Part shown: positions 44,105-53,844 of the stretch, piece after piece | Numbering within the stretch: position 1 is the stretch's first letter | Layout of the letters: every line of letters begins with the position of its first letter | Assembly (NCBI RefSeq): GCF_002355275.1 | Contig: NZ_CP023449.1 | Coordinates: 896,001-960,000, forward strand | DNA length: 64,000 bases | Origin: Rhizorhabdus dicambivorans | GTDB lineage: Bacteria > Pseudomonadota > Alphaproteobacteria > Sphingomonadales > Sphingomonadaceae | Reading direction: 5' to 3' | Made by a program: the position numbers and the translations under genes | The notes under the pieces: generated by a model | Told to the model about the DNA's origin: nothing | Databases searched by the model: none | What the model saw: the letters and a program-made list of their open reading frames with translations, nothing else

Positions 44105-45571
44105 ATGGACGTTAGGCACCTTCGGGCATGGGCCCGACTCGTCCCGATGATCCTCGCGGCGTCCCCGCTGACGGCCGCGTCGGTCTCTGCGCTCCCGCCA
44201 GCGCCCAGCTATGCGCTGGACAGGGCCGATCAGTTTGATCCTTCGCCCCGGCCGGATGTGGTTCCTGGCGATCCATCCGCCCGCACGGCGCTCGCCCACA
44301 TCCTCACCGCCGATGCCGTCATCTACGGCCTCGCCGGCGTGTACCAATATGAGCAGATGTACCGCCAGGCGGTGGATCGCGATGCCCCCCGCTTCACGGG
44401 TTTCAATCGCTTCTGGCACGATAATGATCTCGCCGGACCCGGCTATGCCGCGTTCAAGGCGCCCAACTCCGACACGCTCTACTCGAACGCGTGGCTCGAT
44501 CTCCGCGACGGGCCGGTGCTGATCCATGTGCCGGATATCGGCCTGCGATACTATACGCTGAATTTCTTCGATGCCTTCGGCAATCCCAGCAACATCAGCA
44601 CGCGGACCTTCGGGTCCGGCGCCAGGACCTATCTCGTCGCCGACGCCAATTGGTCCGGCAAGGTGCCGGACGGTGCCACGCTGTTCCGTGTCGCGACGCC
44701 GCAAAGCTGGATTCTGATGCGGCTGTTCGCTGCCGATGCCGCTGAACTGGCGGTGGCCCGCGGCGTGCAGAAACAAGTGTCCATCGTGGCGCCCGCGCGC
44801 GTATCTGCCGATCCGCTGCGCTTTCCCGCGCCCGACATCGGGTCGCCGGCCGGGTTCCTCGCCATCCTCGATCATGTGCTGCGGACCAATGGGCATCCCG
44901 ATCAGGAGGATGCGCTCGTCCATCGCTTCGCGCAGATCGGTATCGGCCGGGATGATCTATTTGATTTCGCCCGACTGGACCCCGAAATCCAGGCGGGAAT
45001 CAGATCCGGTTTTGCTGAGGGGATGCGGATTGTCGAGGCATCGCACACCCAGTTGGGGCAACCGACCGGCACCGGCTGGGCGAAGGTCGAGAAGGGCCGC
45101 TACGGCTTCAACTATCTGAACCGCGCGACGGTCAATGCCGTCGGGCTCGGCGCCAATGTCAGCGCGGAGAACCATTCCTTCACCACCTTCGTGGACGGCG
45201 ACGGCGCCTCGCTCGATGGCAGCAGGGGGGCCTATGTGCTGGATCTCGATCCGCCGCCCCCGGTGGATGCCTTCTGGTCCGTCACCCTTTACGATGCGCA
45301 GAATTTCGAACTCTTCGCCAATCCGCTGCGCCGCTATCTCATCAACGGGAAGACCCCCGGGCTGAAGGTGGGGCCGCGCGGTTCCGTCCGGATCGTGATG
45401 GCGCACGACAGGCCGGCGAAGGGCGCCAACTGGCTGCCGGCGCCGGACGGGCGCTTCTTCGTGGTGATCCGTGCCTATCGGCCGCGGCAGGAACTGCTCG
45501 ACGGAAAATGGCTGCCGCAGCCCATCAGGCCGATCGGCCTGCCACGGGCGGCCAGGGATGTCGCGCGATGA
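44105..45571 (+). CDS. Exported DUF1254/DUF1214 domain protein (first of tandem pair)
   Basis: The start at 44105 is used; GTG codons at 44093 and 44099 are in frame and the latter is better placed behind GGGGGAG. The 488-residue product has a signal peptide (LVPMILAASPLTAASVSA), then DUF1254 (YGLAGVYQYEQMYRQAV, FKAPNSDTLYSNAWLDLRDGPVLIHVPDIGLRYYTLNFFDAF) and a C-terminal DUF1214 region (YVLDLDPPPPVDAFWSVTLYDAQNFE, GSVRIVMAHDRP). Function is unknown for the family; it is often next to receptors and catabolic genes. It overlaps the second copy by 4 bases. Confidence 0.85.
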   Translation: MDVRHLRAWARLVPMILAASPLTAASVSALPPAPSYALDRADQFDPSPRPDVVPGDPSARTALAHILTADAVIYGLAGVYQYEQMYRQAVDRDAPRFTGFNRFWHDNDLAGPGYAAFKAPNSDTLYSNAWLDLRDGPVLIHVPDIGLRYYTLNFFDAFGNPSNISTRTFGSGARTYLVADANWSGKVPDGATLFRVATPQSWILMRLFAADAAELAVARGVQKQVSIVAPARVSADPLRFPAPDIGSPAGFLAILDHVLRTNGHPDQEDALVHRFAQIGIGRDDLFDFARLDPEIQAGIRSGFAEGMRIVEASHTQLGQPTGTGWAKVEKGRYGFNYLNRATVNAVGLGANVSAENHSFTTFVDGDGASLDGSRGAYVLDLDPPPPVDAFWSVTLYDAQNFELFANPLRRYLINGKTPGLKVGPRGSVRIVMAHDRPAKGANWLPAPDGRFFVVIRAYRPRQELLDGKWLPQPIRPIGLPRAARDVAR

Positions 45572-47058
45572 CGGGGGGCGATCGCGACGGCGCTCCTGGC
45601 GACTTTCGCCTGACGCGCAGGCAACTCTGCGCCCTGCCGGGATCTGCGGCGCTGCTGGGGCTGTTGGGCGGCTGCGCCTTCGCGGCCCGCGCCGATGCGC
45701 CGCCCCTGCCTTCGGACCTTTTCGGCGGCACTACCGCCGATCCCTATCTGCTGGCGTTGCGGGCCTATATCTGGGGCTATCCGCTGGTGCGCGCGGCGCA
45801 GGTCCGCCAGAATACCACGCTTCCGGCCGATCCTTTCCGGCCTCGTCCGCCCTCCGCCGCCGGCGCCGCTATCAACCGGCTCGGCCATGCTGCCGAACTG
45901 GCGACGCCGTTGATGAAGCAGGGCGTCGCTCCCAATAACGACACCCTGTACAGCCTCGCCTGGCTCGACATGCGCGAAGGTCCCTTCGTGCTCGAAATGC
46001 CCGATTTCGGCGATCGCTATTACACCGTCCAGTTCGGCCAGGCCGACAGTTCGACCGAACAGGCGCTGGGCCAGCGCACCCATGGCGGGCAGTTGCCGCC
46101 CGTGCTCATCCAGGGGCCGGACCAGCAGGTCGCTTTGCCAGCCGGCATGGTGGGGGTTCGGTCCCGGCAACGCTATATGATGATCGCGGAGCGTTCGCTG
46201 GTGCGGACTCCGGCCGATCTCCCGGCGGTTCATGCCCTCCAGCGGGCGATGCGTCTGCGCCGCTGGGTGGACTATGCGGCGGGCACCGACCTTCCTGCGC
46301 CGGTATCGGACCAGCGTCCGCTGCTGGCGCCCGACACGCGCTGCCCCGCACCCCTCCATTTCCTGGAGATGCTCGGCAACGTCCTGCGCGACTGGCGGCC
46401 CGATGCCGGCGAGGCTCGTCTGATCTCCGGCCTTCGCCCGCTCGGGCTCGCCGCCGGGCGGGGATTCCGGCTCGAAGCGCTTTCGCAGGCCGGGCGTGCG
46501 GCTGCGGCGCGGGGCCTTGCCGATGCCGAAGCGGCGGTGCGTGCCAAGACGTTCACGCTGGGCCGCAACGTCAACGGTTGGAGCGTCAACTATGGGGGGT
46601 CGGTCTTCGGCGAGGATCATCTGCTCCGTGCCGCCGTGGCGATGGACCAGATCTATGTGCTCCCCGCTGAAGAGGCGCTATATCCCAATGCGCGGTCGGA
46701 TGGCGGCGGGCAGCCGCTGGATGGGCGCAACCGTTATGTTCTGCGGTTCGGCGCGGGCGATCTTCCGCCGGTCGATGCCTTCTGGTCGATCACCATGTAT
46801 TTCGCGCGCGGGCTGATGGTCCCCAATGCCGCCGGAATCTATTCGATCGGTGATCGCACGGGCGGCCTCGTCCGCAACGCCGACGGCGGAATCGACATCA
46901 TGATCCAGCAGGAGCCGCCGGCGGCGCCGAGGTCCGTGAACTGGCTGCCCGCACCGCCTGAACCGTTCATGGTCATGATGCGGCTGTACAGGCCGCGCGC
47001 GCCGGTGCGCAGCGGCCATTGGAAGCCGCCCGCCATCCAGAAGATCGGCGGGGCCTGA
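45568..47058 (+). CDS. DUF1254/DUF1214 domain lipoprotein (second of tandem pair)
   Basis: The 496-residue protein begins with an Arg-rich segment (DFRLTRRQLCAL) and a hydrophobic stretch ending LLGGCAFAAR, a possible lipobox (or a twin-arginine signal). DUF1254 (LRAYIWGYPLVRAAQVRQN, APNNDTLYSLAWLDMREGPFVLEMPDFGDRYYTVQF) and DUF1214 (YVLRFGAGDLPPVDAFWSITMYFA) follow. It shares the domain order of its neighbour but with clear divergence, so it is an old duplication. The ATG overlaps the previous TGA. The TonB receptor starts 54 bp after the stop. Confidence 0.85.
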   Translation: MTGGDRDGAPGDFRLTRRQLCALPGSAALLGLLGGCAFAARADAPPLPSDLFGGTTADPYLLALRAYIWGYPLVRAAQVRQNTTLPADPFRPRPPSAAGAAINRLGHAAELATPLMKQGVAPNNDTLYSLAWLDMREGPFVLEMPDFGDRYYTVQFGQADSSTEQALGQRTHGGQLPPVLIQGPDQQVALPAGMVGVRSRQRYMMIAERSLVRTPADLPAVHALQRAMRLRRWVDYAAGTDLPAPVSDQRPLLAPDTRCPAPLHFLEMLGNVLRDWRPDAGEARLISGLRPLGLAAGRGFRLEALSQAGRAAAARGLADAEAAVRAKTFTLGRNVNGWSVNYGGSVFGEDHLLRAAVAMDQIYVLPAEEALYPNARSDGGGQPLDGRNRYVLRFGAGDLPPVDAFWSITMYFARGLMVPNAAGIYSIGDRTGGLVRNADGGIDIMIQQEPPAAPRSVNWLPAPPEPFMVMMRLYRPRAPVRSGHWKPPAIQKIGGA

Positions 47059-47111
47059 CCCATGCGCCGTTCCGACAGTTCGACAACAATATGATCCAGT
47101 GGGGGATTGCC

Positions 47112-49532
47112 ATGCATAAAGAATATGATTTCCGACGCGCCATCATCATGGGGGTGCTGCTTCTCGGCTCAAGCATGCCGGCTCTGGCGCAGGGCCAATC
47201 CGGCGGAACGCTGCGTCCTGCGGAAGAGGCCGGCTCGGCCGATGTCGGCGATATCGTCGTCACCGCACGCCGCCGTACCGAGCGGCTTCAGGATGTGCCC
47301 GTCGCCGCCACGGTGATCGGCCAGCAGCAAATCCGCCAATATGATCTGACTTCGGTCGCCAATATCCGCATCGCGGCACCCGAACTGTCGCTGGATCGAG
47401 GCTTCACGGGATCGGGCGCCTCCATCTCGTTGCGCGGCGTCAGCTCCGCTTCGATCGACGGCGGCGTCGAACAGTCGGTCCTCATCGATTTCGACGGCAT
47501 GGCCATCAGCCGTGGCCGCATCACCAATGATGCGCTGTTCGATGTGGGAAGCCTCACCGTGCTGAAGGGCCCGCAGGCCGTGTTCTTCGGCAAGAACTCG
47601 CCCGGCGGCGTGGTCTCGATCAAATCGGCCGAGCCCACCGACACTTTCTCGGGCTTCGTGCGGGCCGGCTATGAATTCCATGCCGATACCAAGCAGGTCG
47701 AAGCGGCGATCAGCGGCCCGGTCGGTGATGGGCTGGCGGCGCGCCTCGCCATCTTCGGCAGCGACAGCAAGGGCTACATCCGCAATCTGAGCCGGGGCGT
47801 GCCCGATCTCGTCCGCACCGCGGTGTCGGGCAGCACCTTCGTGCCGGCCGCCCCGGCCCGGCTGGGCGCCGAACGCCGGCTCGCCGCGCGCGCCACCCTC
47901 GCCTATGATGCCGGCAACGGCTTCACCGCCAACCTCAAGGTTCTATACAGCGCGCAGGACAGCCAGGGCGTGCAGAGCCTCAGCGAAGTGATGGGATGCC
48001 CGGCGGGACGGACTCAGCCCGTCACCACAGGCAACGTCGTCGATCCGAATGGCGACTGCAAGCTCAACGATCGGATCGCGCGCGGCGGACTCTCCCAGAC
48101 CATCCTGGATGCCTGGCCGCAGGTGCGGGGAAGAAATCGCGGTCGTCCCGATGGCAAGAACGACACGTTCATGCCGGTACTGACGCTGAACTATAAGACC
48201 GACAGCATCAACCTGACCAGCGTGACCGGCTATTACGACTATGACTATGCCAGCCAGGGTAATGCCGACGGCACGTCCTATTCCTATTTCTATTCGTACA
48301 GCAACGAACGGAACAAGAGCTTCTACCAGGAGGTGAGGGCCACGACGACGCTGGACGGAATGTTCAACTTCGCCGCGGGCGGCCATTATGAGCGGAACCG
48401 CAGGACCCTCTATGTCGGTGGTGCCTCGGGCCCCCTGCCGATGGATCCGGCGACCGGCCGCTACAACACCAACGACAATGAACAGCACAACAGGTCGGAA
48501 GCCTGGTCGATCTTCGGGCAGGCCATCGCGAAGATCACGCCCGAGCTCGAGCTGGCGGGTGGCGGCCGCTATACGAAACAGCAGAACGAACTCGACTCGT
48601 TCAACACCTATCTCCATCCCAATGTCCGCTCGCAGCTTCCGGTTGGCGTCCATATCCGGGGCAAGAAGTCGCAGGACAATTTCTCGCCCGAGGCGACGCT
48701 GACCTGGCGCCCCAGCCAGGAAATCACACTCTACGGTGCCTACAAGACCGGCTTCCTGGCTGGTGCCTATTCAAACCCCGGCGTCCTGGCGGCGACGGCC
48801 ACCCTGGCCTCGCTCGATTTCAAGGCGGAGACGGTTAAGGGTTTCGAGTTGGGGCTTAAGACGTCGTTGCTCGATCGGCGGCTCACCACCAACATCACCG
48901 GCTATCGGTACATCTACAAGGGTCTGCCGCTCACCTCGCTGATTGCGTTGAACACCAACACGCTGGTCTTCATCACACAGAATGCCGCCAGCACGATAGC
49001 GCAGGGTATCGAGGTGGAAAGTGCGTTCGATGCGGGTGGGGGCACGCGGCTGCGCGCGACGGCGTCCTATAACGACGCCAAGTTCCGCCGCTTCGAGCGT
49101 GCCCAATGCTATACCGGCCAGACGGTCGCGCAGGGCTGCCTGATCGATCCGGTCACCGCGGCCCGCTATCAGGATTTGTCGGGCCGGGCCGTCTATCGCG
49201 CACCGAAGTGGATCGCGACGGCGGGTATCTCCCAGGAAGTGGAGCTGTCGCCGGACCTCACCCTCAACGCAACCGCCGATCTCCGCTACACGTCCGACTA
49301 TTATGCCGGGCTCAACCTCAACCCGCTGACCTACCAGAACGGCTATGTGGCGCTGAATGCCGGTGTGACGGTAACCAGTTCCAGCGGGCTGTCCGTGGCG
49401 CTCATCGGCCGGAACATCACCAATCGCCGATATGCCACCATCGCCCTCGACAAGCCGGGCGGCGCTGGGGAGGCTTTCACCGTCGCGGGCGAGCCGCGCG
49501 CGGTGGTGCTGCAGCTCGGCTACAAATTCTGA
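47112..49532 (+). CDS. TonB-dependent outer-membrane receptor (sphingomonad type)
   Basis: The start at 47112 gives 806 residues with a signal peptide (IIMGVLLLGSSMPALAQ). The TonB box-like region DVGDIVVTARRRTERLQDVPVAATV is followed by the plug (ISLRGVSSASIDGGVEQSVLIDFDGMAISRGR, VLKGPQAVFFGKNSPGGVVSIKSAEP) and a large barrel ending VVLQLGYKF. The plug style matches the large receptor family of sphingomonads linked with aromatic or steroid uptake, but the substrate is unknown. The transcript probably runs from the DUF1254 genes and ends at the terminator at 49607-49641. Confidence 0.93.
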   Translation: MHKEYDFRRAIIMGVLLLGSSMPALAQGQSGGTLRPAEEAGSADVGDIVVTARRRTERLQDVPVAATVIGQQQIRQYDLTSVANIRIAAPELSLDRGFTGSGASISLRGVSSASIDGGVEQSVLIDFDGMAISRGRITNDALFDVGSLTVLKGPQAVFFGKNSPGGVVSIKSAEPTDTFSGFVRAGYEFHADTKQVEAAISGPVGDGLAARLAIFGSDSKGYIRNLSRGVPDLVRTAVSGSTFVPAAPARLGAERRLAARATLAYDAGNGFTANLKVLYSAQDSQGVQSLSEVMGCPAGRTQPVTTGNVVDPNGDCKLNDRIARGGLSQTILDAWPQVRGRNRGRPDGKNDTFMPVLTLNYKTDSINLTSVTGYYDYDYASQGNADGTSYSYFYSYSNERNKSFYQEVRATTTLDGMFNFAAGGHYERNRRTLYVGGASGPLPMDPATGRYNTNDNEQHNRSEAWSIFGQAIAKITPELELAGGGRYTKQQNELDSFNTYLHPNVRSQLPVGVHIRGKKSQDNFSPEATLTWRPSQEITLYGAYKTGFLAGAYSNPGVLAATATLASLDFKAETVKGFELGLKTSLLDRRLTTNITGYRYIYKGLPLTSLIALNTNTLVFITQNAASTIAQGIEVESAFDAGGGTRLRATASYNDAKFRRFERAQCYTGQTVAQGCLIDPVTAARYQDLSGRAVYRAPKWIATAGISQEVELSPDLTLNATADLRYTSDYYAGLNLNPLTYQNGYVALNAGVTVTSSSGLSVALIGRNITNRRYATIALDKPGGAGEAFTVAGEPRAVVLQLGYKF

Positions 49533-49606
49533 GTCTGAAGATGGGCTGGAGCCGTTCCGGCTGCGGCCCGCCTGCACCGATCAGGTGAGCAAATCCCCTG
49601 AACACT

Positions 49607-49641
49607 GGCCCGGCCACCGCAAGGTGCGCCGGGCCTTTTTC
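49607..49641 (+). terminator. Rho-independent terminator after the TonB receptor gene
   Basis: GGCCCGGC-CACC-GCAA-GGTG-GCCGGGCC forms a long stem with a GCAA tetraloop, followed by TTTTT. It ends the plus-strand DUF1254/TonB-receptor unit. Confidence 0.88.
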
Positions 49642-49701
49642 GTTTGGTCCCTTGCCCCGGCATCGGTGTCGCATTCGCCTTTTGCGAAGGCGCCGGGCAA
49701 A

Positions 49702-49734
49702 ACGAAAGGGGCGGCCCGTTGCCGGACCGCCCCT
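49702..49734 (-). terminator. Rho-independent terminator of rplJL
   Basis: On the minus strand GGGGCGG-CCGGCAACGG-CCGCCCC forms a strong stem followed by TTTCGTTTT. It lies about 80 bases after the rplL stop codon, so most rplJL transcripts likely end here rather than continuing to rpoB. Confidence 0.8.
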
Positions 49735-49816
49735 CTGTTCGTTCGCTGAGAAGCGAAGAAGCGTTCGTCGCGATGTTCGTGGCGGGCGTGCCGCCCGCCC
49801 CGAAACCGCTCGGAGC

Positions 49817-50200
49817 TTACTTGAGTTCGACGGTCGCGCCGGCTTCCTCGAGCTGCTTCTTGATCTTCTCGGCCTCGTCCTTGTTGACGCCTTCCTTGAC
49901 GGCCTTCGGAGCCGACTCGACCAGGGTCTTGGCTTCGGTCAGGCCCAGGCCGGTGATGGCGCGGACTTCCTTGATGACGTTGATCTTCTTGCCACCGTCG
50001 CCGGTGAGGATCACGTCGAACTCGGTCTTCTCTTCGGCGGCCGCGCCACCGCCGGCGCCACCGCCAGCGGCCGGAGCCGCAACCGCGACGGCAGCGGCGG
50101 CCGAAACGCCCCACTTCTCTTCGAGGAGCTTCGAGAGCTCCGCGGCTTCGAGAACGGTGAGAGCCGAGAGGTCGTCAACGAGCTTGTTCAGGTCTGCCAT
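49817..50200 (-). CDS. rplL: 50S ribosomal protein L7/L12
   Basis: The 127-residue protein has the N-terminal dimerisation helix pair ([28 protein letters not shown]), an Ala/Gly-rich hinge and the C-terminal factor-binding domain ([39 protein letters not shown]). It forms the ribosomal stalk that recruits elongation factors. It follows rplJ by 66 bp. The next minus-strand gene known to belong to this operon, rpoB, is about 13.3 kb farther on. Confidence 0.98.
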   Translation of the reverse strand: MADLNKLVDDLSALTVLEAAELSKLLEEKWGVSAAAAVAVAAPAAGGGAGGGAAAEEKTEFDVILTGDGGKKINVIKEVRAITGLGLTEAKTLVESAPKAVKEGVNKDEAEKIKKQLEEAGATVELK

Positions 50201-50266
50201 TTTAAGTCTCCATCAGGGCCGCTCGGGCCCAAAAGTTTTCAGTGAAATAGATATCGAGGAAGAGGA

Positions 50267-50782
50267 TCAGGCCTCTTCTTTCGCCGCATAAGCGCCGAAC
50301 ACCCGGGCCAGCTGGCCGGCGGGTGCCTGGACGATCTGGACGACCTTGGTCGCGGGCGCCTGGATGAGGCCCACGATCTTGGCGCGCAGCTCGTCGAGCG
50401 ACGGCAGCTCGGCCAGCGCCTTCACGCCGGCCACGTCGAGGACGGTCTCGCCCATCGCACCGCCCACGATTTCCAACTTGTCGTTGGTCTTCGCGAACTC
50501 GACGATCACCTTCGCCGGGGCGACGGGATCGACGGAGGTGCTGAGCGCGGTCGGACCGACAAGCAGATCGTTGATCGCGTTGTAGGTCGTGCCCTCGAGG
50601 GCAATGCGGGCGAGCTTGTTCTTCGATACCTTGTAGCTGGCACCGGCTTCGCGCATCTTGTTGCGCAGCGTGGTCGACTGCGCAACGGTGAGGCCAAGAT
50701 TGCGGGTGACGATCACCACGCTCGTGCCCTCGAAGGTGCTCTTCAGCTCGGCGACCAGCTCGGTTTTTTGAGCTCGATCCAT
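50267..50782 (-). CDS. rplJ: 50S ribosomal protein L10
   Basis: The 171-residue protein starts [13 protein letters not shown] and contains the L10 signature [41 protein letters not shown]. The C-terminal helices ([21 protein letters not shown]) would dock L7/L12 dimers. AAGGAG lies seven bases upstream. L10 normally represses its own operon through the leader RNA. The genes rplK and rplA are not next to it here; a cytochrome b561 gene is. Confidence 0.98.
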   Translation of the reverse strand: MDRAQKTELVAELKSTFEGTSVVIVTRNLGLTVAQSTTLRNKMREAGASYKVSKNKLARIALEGTTYNAINDLLVGPTALSTSVDPVAPAKVIVEFAKTNDKLEIVGGAMGETVLDVAGVKALAELPSLDELRAKIVGLIQAPATKVVQIVQAPAGQLARVFGAYAAKEEA

Positions 50783-51172
50783 GCCTTACTCCTTAGAACC
50801 ACCCCAGCAGCACATCCGCTGGGGCTTTGAGCCACGGGACAGATACGCCGTCCCATGACCCGTCCGAGGGGTCGGTCGCCTGGCCGTGAGCCCGAAGGAG
50901 CGCGGCAGACCCGGCGGTCACCCATCAAGGGCTGGGCCGGTAAAACTTTTCCCCGTCTAGGCAGGAGATTAAGTGGGGCATATTCCCCACACCTGCTGTC
51001 TCGGACGGTACAATCCCGGCCCCGCTGCAAGCGGAATCGGAACATGAAGGCGCGCCCCTACAGCAGGGCGGCGGCCTTGTCGAGTCTGATGGGCAGCCGT
51101 CGCCCGGCGGAGGCCGGGGCCGCAAGCGTTTGCCGCCCCGTCTCGCGAGCCTGGCCTGCGCCCCAGCCTGGC
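50783..51172 (-). promoter_or_regulatory. rplJ leader (candidate L10 autoregulatory RNA)
   Basis: On the minus strand, three hairpins are stacked within 70 bases of the rplJ start: 50857-50873 (GACCC/GGGTC), 50836-50854 (GGGAC/GTCCC) and 50802-50824 (CCCCAGC/GCTGGGG). The ribosome binding site follows. Serial hairpins with L10-binding bulges are typical of the L10 leader family. Farther upstream, 50940-51060 is richer in A/T and could carry the promoter. No gene was seen in the 390 bases. Confidence 0.65.
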
Positions 51173-51715
51173 CTAGGCCCCCGGCGCGCCCCGCCACATG
51201 CGGCTCAGCACGCCGTCCTTCTGCACATAATGGTGGTAGAGCGCCGCGCCGACATGGCCGATGATCAGCACCGCCCACGCGATGCCGAACAGCTCATGCG
51301 CGTTGTGGGTGCCCTGGGCGAGCGGCGAGCCCTTCTCCACCGCGAATTTCGGCACGTCGAACAGCCAGAAGAAGCTCAGCGGCCGGTCCCCCGCCGAGCT
51401 GAAGATCCAGCCGGTGATCGGCAGGATCAGCATCAGCGCGTAGAAGATCCAGTGCAGCCCGTGCGCCAGCACCGCCTGGACCCGGCCCACGCTCGCGGGC
51501 AGCGGCGGCGCCGGATGGGTGATGCGCCAGAACAGGCGGAACAGGCTCAGCGCCAGCACCAGCAGCCCGATCGACTTGTGGATCGGCATCACCGGGAACA
51601 GCTTTCCCAGCGGATCGTGCAGGATGCCGAACAGGATGTTGACGATGACGAGCGTGCCGATCGTCCAGTGCAGCCTGCGGGCGACGGCGTTGTAGTGGAG
51701 CTGGGCCTCGGTCAT
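51173..51715 (-). CDS. Cytochrome b561 family protein
   Basis: The start at 51715 gives 180 residues (MTEAQLHYNAVARRLHW). Four membrane helices carry the likely haem ligands: His in ARRLHW, His in PIHKSIGLLVL, His in HGLHWIFYALML and His in TGHVGAAL-like IIGHVGAALYHHYV. The family passes electrons between ubiquinol and a periplasmic acceptor or oxygen. It follows acs by 52 bp on the same strand. An in-frame start at 51790 is possible but the extension is hydrophilic. Confidence 0.88.
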   Translation of the reverse strand: MTEAQLHYNAVARRLHWTIGTLVIVNILFGILHDPLGKLFPVMPIHKSIGLLVLALSLFRLFWRITHPAPPLPASVGRVQAVLAHGLHWIFYALMLILPITGWIFSSAGDRPLSFFWLFDVPKFAVEKGSPLAQGTHNAHELFGIAWAVLIIGHVGAALYHHYVQKDGVLSRMWRGAPGA

Positions 51716-51767
51716 GCGCTTCTCCGCGACGCGGCCGGACGGAATGTTCCGGCCGCGTCCTAAAGGA

Positions 51768-53708
51768 TCAGCTTTTGACGCGGTTCGCAACCAGATCGTC
51801 GACCACCGCCGGATCGGCGAGGGTGGAGGTGTCGCCCAGCGAACTGACGTCGCCTTCCGCGATCTTGCGCAGGATGCGGCGCATGATCTTGCCGGAGCGG
51901 GTCTTGGGCAGGCCCGGCGCGAACTGGATCGCGTCGGGCGTCGCGATCGGGCCGATCTCGGTGCGGACCCAGTCGCGCAGCGTCTTGCGCAGTTCGTCGC
52001 CCGGTTCCTCGCCCGCGTTCAGCGTCACATAGGCGTAGATGCCCTGGCCCTTGATGTCGTGCGGGAAGCCGACCACCGCCGCTTCCGCCACCTTGGGATG
52101 CAGCACCAGCGCCGATTCCACCTCGGCGGTGCCCATGCGGTGGCCCGATACGTTGATGACATCGTCGACCCGGCCGGTGATCCAGTAATAGCCGTCCTCG
52201 TCGCGGCGGCAGCCGTCGCCGGTGAAATATTTGCCGGCATAGGTGCTGAAATAGGTTTGGAAGAAGCGCGCATGGTCGCCCCACACGGTGCGCATCTGCC
52301 CCGGCCAGCTTTGCGTGATGCACAGATTGCCCTCGGTCGCGCCCTCCAGCACCGCGCCTTCCGCGTCGACCAGTTCGGGCACCACCCCGAACAGCGGCCG
52401 GGTGGCGCTGCCGGGCTTCAGGTCGGTCGCGCCGGGCAGCGGGGCGATCATCGCCGCGCCGGTCTCGGTCTGCCACCATGTGTCGACGATCGGGCAGCGC
52501 CCTTCGCCCACCACCTCATGATACCAGCGCCACGCCTCGGGGTTGATCGGCTCGCCGACCGTGCCGAGCAGGCGCAGAGACTTCCGCGACGTCTTCGCGA
52601 CATATGCGTCGCCGTCCTTCATCAGCGCGCGGAGCGCGGTCGGCGCGGTGAAGACGATCTCGACCTTGTGGCGGTCCACCACCTGCCAGATGCGGCTGGC
52701 GTCGGGCCAGTTGGGCACGCCTTCGTACATCAAGGTGGTCGCGCCGTTCGCCAGCGGGCCGTAGACGATATAGCTGTGCCCGGTCACCCAGCCGATATCG
52801 GCCGCGCACCAGTATATCTGCCCCGGCCGGTAATCGAAGCAGATCTCATGGGTCAGGCTCGCCCACAGCAGATAGCCGCCGGTGCTGTGCAGCACGCCCT
52901 TCGGCTTGCCGGTCGATCCGCTGGTGTAGAGGATGAACAGCGGGTCCTCGGCGTCCATCGGCTCGGGCGCGCAGTCGGTGGAGGCGCCCGCCGCCGCCTC
53001 ATGATACCAGATGTCGCGCCCCGCCTGCATCGGCACCTCGCTGCCCGTCGCCTTGACGACGATCACCTTCTGCAGGCTCGGCGCATGCTTCGCGGCGGCA
53101 TCGACATTGGTCTTCAGCGGCACCAGCTTGCCGCCGCGCCGCCCGCAATCGGCGGTGATGACGACGCTGCTGTCGCAATCCTGGATGCGCCCGGCCAGCG
53201 CCTCGGGGGAGAAGCCCCCGAACACCACCGAATGGATCGCCCCGATCCGCGCGCAGGCGAGCAGCGCGAACGCGGCTTCCGGGATCATCGGCAGATAGAC
53301 GGTGACGCGGTCGCCCTTCTTCACCCCTTGGCCCTTCAGCACATTGGCGAAGCGGCACACCTCCTCATGCACCTGCGCATAGGTGAAGCGGCGCGGCGCC
53401 TCGTCGGGGCTGTCGGGTTCCCAGATGATCGCGATCGTGTCGCCGCGCTCGGCCAGGTGCCGGTCCAGGCAGTTGGCGGCGACGTTCATCTGCCCGTCGG
53501 CGAACCATTTCACGCCGAAATCGGCCTCGTGGAAGCTGCTCTCGTTCGCGCGGGTCGGGAAGCGCACCCAGTCCAGCCGCTTCGCCTGCTCCAGCCAGAA
53601 GGCGTCGGCCTCGGTCCCGATCGACCGCGCATAGAGCGCCCGGTACGCGGCTTCATCGATCTTGGCGGTGGCGGCCCATTCGGCCGGGACCGGATAGAGA
53701 TCAGACAT
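51768..53708 (-). CDS. acs: Acetyl-CoA synthetase
   Basis: The 646-residue length fits Acs. Motifs are the adenylation core [31 protein letters not shown], the WWQTETGA loop, [18 protein letters not shown] hinge and [16 protein letters not shown] with the C-terminal Lys that is regulated by acetylation. It activates acetate to acetyl-CoA, in the cytoplasm. The palindrome ATTGCAACTATTGCAAT sits about 110 bp upstream. The start is supported by GGGAG upstream. Confidence 0.97.
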   Translation of the reverse strand: MSDLYPVPAEWAATAKIDEAAYRALYARSIGTEADAFWLEQAKRLDWVRFPTRANESSFHEADFGVKWFADGQMNVAANCLDRHLAERGDTIAIIWEPDSPDEAPRRFTYAQVHEEVCRFANVLKGQGVKKGDRVTVYLPMIPEAAFALLACARIGAIHSVVFGGFSPEALAGRIQDCDSSVVITADCGRRGGKLVPLKTNVDAAAKHAPSLQKVIVVKATGSEVPMQAGRDIWYHEAAAGASTDCAPEPMDAEDPLFILYTSGSTGKPKGVLHSTGGYLLWASLTHEICFDYRPGQIYWCAADIGWVTGHSYIVYGPLANGATTLMYEGVPNWPDASRIWQVVDRHKVEIVFTAPTALRALMKDGDAYVAKTSRKSLRLLGTVGEPINPEAWRWYHEVVGEGRCPIVDTWWQTETGAAMIAPLPGATDLKPGSATRPLFGVVPELVDAEGAVLEGATEGNLCITQSWPGQMRTVWGDHARFFQTYFSTYAGKYFTGDGCRRDEDGYYWITGRVDDVINVSGHRMGTAEVESALVLHPKVAEAAVVGFPHDIKGQGIYAYVTLNAGEEPGDELRKTLRDWVRTEIGPIATPDAIQFAPGLPKTRSGKIMRRILRKIAEGDVSSLGDTSTLADPAVVDDLVANRVKS

Positions 53709-53815
53709 TCGCTCCCCTCATTTATAGGATCGTTTAGCGGATTCGTTCCCCGCCTTATGGGTCCGCCCGCGCCCCGGCATCAAGCGCCCGCCGATTGTTT
53801 TCATACGACAGTACA

Positions 53816-53832
53816 ATTGCAACTATTGCAAT
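53816..53832. promoter_or_regulatory. Candidate operator upstream of acs
   Basis: ATTGCAA-CTA-TTGCAAT is a perfect 7-base inverted repeat with a 3-base spacer, about 108 bp ahead of the acs start. It lies in a short A/T-rich region of an otherwise G/C-rich spacer. The TTGCAA core resembles that reported for the RamB/ScfR group of acetate and short-chain fatty acid regulators, but this match is by memory and unconfirmed. Confidence 0.5.
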
Positions 53833-53844
53833 CGTCGACCACCT

